Shown: one piece after another, positions 56,545-64,000 of the stretch
Numbering within the stretch: position 1 is the first letter of the stretch
How the letters are laid out: every line of letters starts with the position of its first letter
DNA from: Spinacia oleracea
Taxonomy: Eukaryota; Streptophyta; Magnoliopsida; Caryophyllales; Amaranthaceae
Assembly (NCBI RefSeq): GCF_020520425.1
Contig: NC_079491.1
Location: 8,171,143-8,235,142, forward strand
Length of the DNA stretch: 64,000 bases
Direction of reading: 5' to 3'
Translations under genes and position numbers: made by a program
The notes under the pieces: model-generated
Told to the model about the DNA's origin: nothing
The model's database searches: none
Seen by the model: only the letters and a program-made list of their open reading frames with translations

Positions 56545-59425
56545 TTTTTTGACAAAAGCTAAGCAGAAACAAAGAAACTAAATTACAAAATTAAAAGTCA
56601 CTCCGTTTTTCCTACACTTGTTCGCAATCTCGTGAGCCTCTTGAACTTGTTCTCGATCAACCTTAAGAAAAGAACAAATATTGAAAGTTGTAGCTAGTCT
56701 TCGGATCCTACTAACCATCCAAAACATTGAGATATCTGCAATTTCTATGTTATCAAGAGTGGAGACTAGAACGGAGGAGTCAGTAATGACCAAGATTTCC
56801 CTTTTGCCTTGTTTTTCTGCCCATTCCATTGCTTTGAGACACACCTCTGTTTCAACTTGTGTAGCTGAGAGAGTACTACCATAGCAGCCACCCCCTTCTC
56901 TATACCTAGCATTACTATGTTCCTTAAAAGCCCATCCTCCTCCTGATTTCCTTGTCTTCTTCTCCCAAGAACCATCAATCTGTAGTATAAAGTCTGCCAC
57001 CTGATTTCGAACAGCTCCAAGTTGAACCAAGTCAAACCCTGGAGGCTTACATATATTCATCATGCTTTTCCCAGTAGCTAGGGTACACTCTTTGAAGTGT
57101 TTGGCCATTCCTAACATTCTGTCCATGGTCAAGAGAACTGCTCGTACATGTTTGCTTTCATTTCTAAAGACCCTTTCATTCCTTGTCACCCATAAGCTCC
57201 ACAAGATTGAAATAAAGGCATCTAACTTTGCCTCACTTCCTCCATCCTTGCTATTAAAAAGCAGGATATAGCTTTGAATCCATTTCTTCAAAGAAACAGT
57301 TTCAACATCATTTGAGCAAATCTGCAGAGGACTGTACATCCACACCAGTTTTGCTAAATTACAGAATCTAAACAAGTGTTGGGAGTCTTCACTTTCACTC
57401 CCACAATAGTCACAGCTGGGATTTGTATCAATCCCCCTTCTCTCTAGGTTTCCTTTGACTGCAATCCCATCGTACATGAGCTTCCATAGGAAAATTTTCC
57501 AGTTAGGGGGAATCTTAAGTTTCCAAATCTGCTTACAGAAACTTGCATCCTCATCACTAACCATCTTTAGCTTATCCACCTTTTGGTTCATAAGAAAAGC
57601 ATAACCAGATTTGATGGAGAACCTTCCTGAGGGATGAAACTTCCAATAGAGATAATCATATTTGTCTATTCTAGGTTGTTCCATAGCAGCAATTTCTTTT
57701 GCCTCCTTCCATTCAAAGCACTCTCTAACCTTACAATGATCCCACTCATGATTAGCCCCAATAAAATCCTTAACCATCCAATCCCTAGCCCTTACTAACT
57801 GTTGGTCTGACTTAACTACTGGAACTCTACCATTCACCCACGACATACTTATAGCTTTGACTTTGCACCCATTTCCAATTTTCCAAGCCAACCCTTCCTC
57901 AAATTTGCTGACAGCCTGAAACAGGCTCCTCTTACCCCAAGAACTATTTTGAGATAGGGTGGTAATACTTCTTGAATTGCAGACTGGACATCCTTGTCTA
58001 CTATTGATCACCTTAGACACTAAAAGCTGGGAATTCTTATGGATGCGCATCGCTTGTTTAAACAAAAAAGCATCATTAACAGCCTCGATTGAACGAACCC
58101 CAAGGCCCCCTAGTCCTTTTGGGAGATGGATGATGTCTTTATTAACCCAATGTATACCTCTCTCCCCATTACCAGCCCACCAAAACTTGGCTAACAAGGA
58201 ATCGATTCTTTGAGCAATTCCCTTAGGGATTTTAAAGCTGCGCAAAACATGAGAGGTCATGCTCAAGAGAATTGAGTGAATGAGAATCAGTTTTGCAGCT
58301 TGAGATAACCGCAAATTGGCCCACGGCATGATCTTTTTTGAAACCTCATTGCAGAAAACTTGAAAAGTCACCCCTTTCTTCTTAGCTATCTCCATTGGCA
58401 CACCCAAATGCACTCCCACCTCATCAACTGTTGGCACTGCAAGCATTGACTTCATGCTCTCCACCTCTTCTTTCGAAATGGAAGGGGAGAATTTGGCGAA
58501 AGATTTTTTGGAGATTTAGTTGTTGCCCCGAAATTTTGCTAAAAGACTTTAGTATATCCACAATATTCTTGCAACTCGACGGGGTCGCTTTGAAGAACAA
58601 CATCGCATCATCCGCGAAGAAAAGATGGGTTATGGAAGGAGCCCTTCTGGAAACTTTAAGCCCCTGTATTTATTTAATATTTTCCGCCATTTGGAGCATT
58701 CTTGAGAGAACATCCATACAAAACAGAAATAGGTACGGTGATAAAGGGTCTCCTTGCCGTAAACCACACTTTGGCACAAAAACATCTGAAGTTTGCCCAT
58801 TGATTAAGGCTTTGAAAGAAACTGTTGAAATACATTGCGAGATCAAATTGACCCAATGAGAAGGAAAACCATATGCGTAGAGAACCTTCAGAAGAAAATT
58901 CCAATTTACCCTATCATAAGCTTTTGACATATCTAATTTGACCACAACTGCTCCCGTATTGACCATATGGATGAGTTCATGACTAAGTAGGATGTTATCT
59001 TCAATATATCTTCCCGGAATAAAAGCATGTTGGTAATCTGAAATTAGATTAGATAGCCAAGGCTTCATTCGATTCACCATACACTTCGAGATACACTTGT
59101 AAATCGTGTTACATAAGCTTATCGGTCTAAAATGCCCCGATAGTTCCGGAGATGCCACCTTCGGGATCATAACTAATAAAGATTGATTCCATTCTTTTAA
59201 AATGTGACCCGTGTCAAAGAAACGAGTTACGCTTTCACAAACCAGTGGTCCCACCGTATCCCAATAGAGTTTAAAAAATTCCGACCCAAAACCATCTGGC
59301 CCTGGGGACTTGGAGCAGTGAATGCCAAACATTGCTTTCCTAATTTCTTCATTAGAGACTTTTCCACATAACATTGCCTTACCTTCTGTAGATAACTTAG
59401 GGATGGTGAATACACTATTAGATTT
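56545..59425 (-). mobile_element. 5'-truncated LINE (L1-type), ORF2 with RT, zf-RVT and RNase H
   Basis: On the minus strand ORF2 starts abruptly near 59425 (VFTIPKLSTEGKAMLCGKVS). It contains reverse transcriptase blocks: SPGPDGFGSEFF, IPKVASPELSGHFRPISLCN, KLDMSKAYDRVNW, GLRQGDPLSPYLF and FADD. An in-frame TAA follows MAENIK near 58670. A one-base insertion in an A run near 58510 separates the last part. Its frame then runs 58464-56578 (628 codons) with KFWWAGNGERGIHWV, a zinc-type CDYCGSESEDSQHLFRFC and a C-terminal RNase H (QIDGSW, ETEVCLKAMEWAE, ITDSSVLVS). The catalytic FADD Asp pair is present. The 3' end is cttagcttttgtc plus about 18 A-rich bases. A target-site duplication was not found. 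Two lesions only, so fairly young. Confidence 0.92.
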
Positions 59426-59600
59426 TTATGATAGATAAATCATAAAAAAAATTCAAACTATTTAGCTCATTCTGATTTTTAAAATTAATAGAAACTTAAT
59501 ATTTGAACTTTTAAACTGTGTAATTGCACAGGTAATATACTAGTTTAAATGAAAAAAACAAGATGAAGAAAAAAGTTACTCCAATTTCACTTCAAACAGT

Positions 59601-59658
59601 ATTTATTAAGGGAGATAATATGGATTTGACTAAATTAATAATGGTTTGTGTCCATTTG
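59601..59658 (+). repeat. 58-bp direct repeat, right copy
   Basis: Same as 43967-44024 with one mismatch (ggagataatatgg against ggagatattatgg). Confidence 0.8.
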
Positions 59659-59873
59659 TGTTGTTATAGGTAATAAATCTTTCTGCAAATTGAAATTCTT
59701 ATACTCACTCCATTCCACAAATATTGCACCAGTTTGACTTTTCCACTAGGCAAACTTGCCAAAAACAACATTTTATAACCCATTTTTTAAGAGAAACAAC
59801 CTTTTAAAATTTTTTTTGCGAAAAATTGAACTTAAAGTAAAAAACTTGCGAGAGACAACCATGTTAAAAAAAA

Positions 59874-60249
59874 GGATATTTTGATATTTACCACCTTTTA
59901 AGTTTCATGTTTTTGTATTTACCACCTTATAAAATGTTATTTCATATTTACCACCTTAATCTTATGAAATATTTTAAATTCACCACCTCTTAGCGGTTTT
60001 CATCAAATTTTCGGCCCATGTGAACCTTGTTTAACTAACTTCTTCAATTGAAAACCTACTAAAAGATGAGGAAAGTTAAAGAAGTTGGTTAAGTGGAGTT
60101 CACATGGATGAAAAATCTGATGAAATTCGTTAAAAGGTGGTGAATACGAAACTTTTCATAAAATTAAGGTGGTAAATATGAAATAACATTTTATAAGGTG
60201 GTAAATACAAAAACATGAAACTTAAAAGGTGGTAAATATGAAAAATTCC
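59874..60249. mobile_element. Foldback MITE with TIRs of about 170 bp (376 bp)
   Basis: Left-arm phrases (atatttaccaccttttaagt, ttgtatttaccaccttataa, catatttaccacctta, ttcaccacctctta) return in reverse complement and reverse order on the right (aaggtggtgaat, aaggtggtaaatatgaaata, aaggtggtaaatac, aaaggtggtaaatatg). Most of the element is stem. It is AT-rich with a regularly spaced taccacctt motif. Non-coding. Confidence 0.85.
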
Positions 60250-60412
60250 TAAAAAAAATGGTACTTTAGAAAAAAAGAAATTGTACTTTTTTTTAAAAAA
60301 AGAATTGTACTTTTTAAGAAATAGTACTTTTTAAAAAAGAAATGGTACTTTTTAAAAAAGAAATGATACTTTTTAAAAAATGAAAGAAATGGTACTTTTT
60401 TTTAAAAAGATG
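60250..60412. repeat. AT minisatellite of aaatggtacttttt units
   Basis: About seven units of a roughly 20-bp phrase (gaaatggtactttttaaaaa) with slips in A and T runs. The same phrase family occurs inside the nested insert at 17690-17850, suggesting a shared transposon origin. Confidence 0.75.
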
Positions 60413-60590
60413 CTGCAGTTCAAATGGTGGAACAACGCTTAATGATGCAATCCAAATAATCCACCCAACGACATTTTTTCTCTACTCGCTATCAAAACCT
60501 TATTTTCGAAATCATTTTTTCCAATTTCTCTAAGAAAAAAGTCAATCAATTTCCGAAATCATTTTTTCCAATTTCTCTAAGACACTATTT

Positions 60591-60764
60591 TTTTTTTTTT
60601 TTTTTTGGTGTACCATCCGGTTCACCCTTAGGGCTAATCCGGATTCGGGGCGAGTTCTGAGTGGATAGGTTCCATTCCCCTCCCAATTGTTGTTGCGGGG
60701 GATCGAACACAGGTCCTCCCTACCAAGTTCAGCCTCAATCACCACTGAACCAACAGTCAATTGG
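60591..60764 (-). mobile_element. tRNA-derived SINE, family 2, copy 2 (174 bp)
   Basis: On the minus strand: ttgactgttggttcagtggt (A-box region), TGTTCGATCC (B box), and the end ggtgtaccaaaaaaa. It is flanked by a perfect 17-bp duplication, tctctaagacactattt (60574-60590 and 60765-60781). It matches the copy at 14761. Confidence 0.92.
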
Positions 60765-60781
60765 TCTCTAAGACACTATTT

Positions 60782-61281
60782 ATATGTTAATTTTCTTTAC
60801 TTTAGTAATACAATTTAGATTTTTTGTCATATAATATGTGTACTACATTGTTTAACTATGTAAATGCTAGAGACTATATATAGTTTTTCTTCATATGAAC
60901 TTTTGAACAATTTTTCTAGCATATTATTTATTGTGATTAATTGCCATAATGCTTATATAACCTCGCACGCATAGCATGCATATAAGACTAGTGACATCCT
61001 AAAGTAACGCCGATGTCACAAAAAAAAAAAAAAATCCTAAAGAAACAACCTTGAGTAAATGGAAATTTTCTTTTTTGATAATCTATAACTTACTTTTCTT
61101 AGTACAAGCCATAAGTGGCATTTCTTAAGACTTTTTTTTTTTTGTTGTTGTTGCAGTTGTAGTAGTTGTATATGGGGAGCCACAAAGAAAAATGATATAG
61201 ACGAGATTTCTTCCCCGTGACTTTAAACCAATTAAACTAGTCACCAACGATTTTCAAGGCAATGTATCAACTATTAAGTAA
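60782..61281. other. AT-rich intergenic stretch
   Basis: Homopolymer runs (61020-61033, 61132-61142) and no recognised gene or bounded element. Confidence 0.5.
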
Positions 61282-61600
61282 AGATGGCCGTCGGCCAGGC
61301 CCGCTTGAGACCCACCCCACTTGACACGAAAAAGGCCAGACCCAGCACAAGTCCACAAACACTAAAAATACACGGCCCCATCGGGACATTGCACAGAGCG
61401 TGGGCTGCATATTTTTGGAAAAAATACGCCAAGCCACGACCCAACCCGACAAATCACTCTAAATTTAGTAAAATTAGGCTTATGAACAATGGGCCGATCT
61501 GACCTGACACGATGACCCGTAAGCCGGACAAACAAGCAGGCTTAGTGTGAACCGGGACTCGGCTCGAAGGCCGACCAGACCCACATCCAGCTCTCCTTGT
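61282..61600. repeat. GC-rich dispersed repeat (ggccaggcccg family)
   Basis: Phrases gatggccgtcggccaggccc, gacccaccccacttgacacg, gacccgtaagccggacaaac and cggctcgaaggccgaccaga mark the same degenerate family as 9165-9230 and 29204-29420. No coding frame of protein character. Confidence 0.45.
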
Positions 61601-61739
61601 ATTCACCTAAATCTTGTGTTAAATATTTAAGTATTACTTACTTCATATTTAAGGGAAAAGACGACTTAAATATCCGTAAGTACATAAGTACGAGCTAGTA
61701 GTACTTAGGCTAAAACGCTAAACGCGGTAACCTAACTTA

Positions 61740-61960
61740 TTGAGTCATTGGCTCATTGCTCAAATTCAGATCTAAATCCTGCATCTTTCCGCTTTCCCTC
61801 ACACTTTCTCTCTCCTCCTTTCTATTATCTATCTCTCCTCCAATGCTTTGCCTTTCAGCAATCCACTGATGAACAACTACTGATCACCGAACAATTTCCA
61901 CTGTTTTCCTTCAATTCTTCCCCGATTTCGCACATTCAGTCTTCGATTTTACTGTCAATA
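61740..61960 (+). other. Possible 5' UTR exon of a + strand gene
   Basis: The pyrimidine-rich leader (ctctctcctcctttctatta, ctatctctcctcc) is typical of plant transcript starts. A plausible exon end lies at caataag|gttagattt, followed by a T-rich, intron-like stretch (tttgatctatgtgttttcat...). No start codon with a convincing frame follows within the window, so the coding part would lie to the right. Confidence 0.35.
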
Positions 61961-64000
61961 AGGTTAGATTTGATCTATGTGTTTTCATATATTTGATATA
62001 ATGTACAGTTTAATTACATTTCGAAATCTGATTGTATGCTTAGCTCAGAATTGCTGATAATCTTGATATGAAAATGTGTACTTGTTTGTTTATTCAGTAA
62101 TTCAATCTGTTGCAATCTGATCATGTGGTTTGTAAACTAGATATTGTTGAAATTCAAGGTCTAGTTAAGTTCAATTTTGCTGTATGATGGATGTTTTTGT
62201 CCGATCTTTTGGATTTTGGCATCAAATTCGTTGTGTATTGAAGTAATTTGTGAAATTCCGTATTGAATTTAGGAACTTAATTGTCCGTCTGGTGATTTTG
62301 GTAGAATAAATTTCTTGTCAAAATGGGTGATTTTGTTGTTGGATTATGGTTTCCATTCATTCGCTTTTTGGAGGTGGTATTGATTGAGAAATGGAAATTT
62401 TAAGAGAATGTGGAGAGGGGGATTGTATTACTGTGGACTTTGTCAATTGGCATAAGATCATCTTGGAAAAATTACATACAAGTTCTTGCTCATAACTGTT
62501 AATTTATTACTGTCTACTAAATGGCTTGTTGTCAACTTCTCATAGGGGCTAGGGTAATTACCCAAATATTGAGGGACATTGGGAGTTTTATCAGTAAAAT
62601 CCGAATTGATGCTATTTAGCCAAGTAGTTTAAGTTGTAGGATGGGGATTACAATCGTTGTTGTAATGAATACTCGCACCTCATATGACCTGAAGCACTTG
62701 ATTGGTGGATAAAGGTGACTTCTCATGGGTTACTGATTTCACAGAACAAAAAATGTCTGCATAAGGTTGTTATGAACAGCAGCTTTATAACCAGATGGAG
62801 AAGAGGCTTGTGTAAGGAAAGGGAGAAAGCTAAGGCAACACACATCTTCCATTCTATCATCCCTCCACAAATGAGGGACATAGGGTACTAGCATAATTAT
62901 CATAATAATTGCTGAAATCGTTACATATTTCAAATCAGATAAGCTGATGTGTATAACTAAATTATTAAAAGAAGCTTAGGTATGAAATAGAAAAAAAACT
63001 AGTATTTGCAGCCCCATGATGCTTCAGTTTATCCGACTCTTGATAACTGAGGATATGAGACAATTTACTAAAGATCTTTGATTATGGTTGGATCACTCTC
63101 GCCTCTCACAAGTACATGTGCAGGTAGTATCAATTTAGAACTTCACATCAGTTTTCACCCCAAAGCAAAATCTGTGATGTCTGCCTTGTAAACACTGAAG
63201 CTTTTTTCTTACAATTTCAACAGGATTACTGAGTGTTTTAGGCAAAATATACAGTTAACAATTACACCGTTTGTCATTTAATATATGGCTCTCTGACCTC
63301 TTTCCGCTGCCAGTCATACACCCCACGTCCCCAGCACAAAGAAGAGTAGAAAAACTTTTGTTTATTATGCTGGAAATTATATCACCGTAATCTTTCTATT
63401 TTGGCATCGTGGCTAGATTCAAATAGCTGAAATGCCAGTCACTTACTCAGTGTTGTAGTTGTATATTATCTTTTGTGCTACCAGAGTACCAGACTTATTG
63501 CTTTTCTGCTACATTGGAAAGACTAGAGAACAAGGATTGATTAACAGATTTGGGATAGATTGTGAGTTCATTGTAGGCTTGTAGCTAATGTGAGTTATCA
63601 AATAATGAAATGATGAAATGCGAAAGAGCTTTGGGTTTGATTGAGAAAAAGAAGAGCAAAACTTAGATCTTATGGGGAGACAAAAGAGCAGAAAGACAGT
63701 TGGTGGCTTTCAACAGAAATTGCAATGCATTGAACATAACTCGTAGCTAAGCAGAAATATACCAAATGATCATTTAGCCATTTGTAAGCAGAAACTTGAA
63801 GAAGATGAACTCATTGAAGTAAAGGAGAAATAAGTCGGAAATTGATATACTGAATAGCCTTTTGAGCTCGGTGATTATGCATGTTGTGGTTAGGAGACTT
63901 AGGACCTCCATCAAAGTAGGAACATAACTTGGTTTCTTATTTCAGGAATTGTAGATTCTATGTTCCTAGTGTACAATTTGGTTGTAGATCTCAGCTAGTA
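61961..64000. other. Non-coding right end, possibly intron
   Basis: T-rich sequence with many splice-like sites but no ORF of protein character. Consistent with a long 5' intron, or with intergenic DNA. No transposon recognised. Confidence 0.4.

Noticed and set aside
56578..58464. 628-codon ORF as an independent gene with start at 58464
   Set aside because: Its Met lies in the middle of the LINE reverse transcriptase frame, which continues upstream after a one-base slip; it is the C-terminal part of ORF2.

Overview
The window is nuclear DNA of a flowering plant. It is AT-rich, has short plant-type introns, encodes plant-specific families (PPR-DYW, CC-NB-ARC-LRR, DUF4228, DUF1336, DUF295) and is packed with plant transposons. 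The style of the repeats suggests Amaranthaceae (spinach or beet relatives), but that is an impression and not shown by the sequence. There are no bacterial-type operons, CRISPR arrays, rRNA genes or intact tRNA genes. Only three genes look intact: a three-exon DUF4228 (PADRE) gene on + (29794-30981), a single-exon PPR-DYW RNA-editing factor on - (33485-35428), and a two-exon CNL resistance gene on - (38401-43208) whose intron splits the P-loop. They are unrelated and lie in one gene island at about 29.6-43.3 kb. A possible 5' UTR exon of another + strand gene lies near 61.75-61.96 kb. Gene debris comprises a rearranged DUF1336/CW14-like fragment (2526-3170) and a frameshifted DUF295 fragment (36270-36708). 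Layout: 0-1.2 kb is the 5' end of a Tat/Ogre-like Ty3-gypsy element on - (LTR, PBS, open gag start). 1.2-6.8 kb holds the DUF1336 fragment, a 161/322/644-bp hierarchical tandem array and a Helitron-type 3' end, which suggests a gene-capturing Helitron. 6.8-29 kb is a mosaic of Helitron ends, Stowaway, hAT, CACTA and palindromic-ended MITEs, a TRIM, SINEs, two neighbouring 5'-truncated LINE copies (one carrying two nested insertions), and a 1.67-kb foldback-type element filled with a dimeric minisatellite that is itself interrupted by a poly(A)-tailed retro-insertion. 45.8-56.2 kb is one complete, young LTR retrotransposon (two 1433-bp LTRs with about 12 substitutions and TSD cttgg) whose 7.5-kb interior has no intact gene, only a ruined Copia-like RT. 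56.6-59.4 kb is a 5'-truncated LINE on -. 59.4-61.6 kb holds a foldback MITE, an AT minisatellite and a SINE. Boundaries supported by target-site duplications are the most reliable calls. Identities were assigned by eye from translations and motifs, without database searches.
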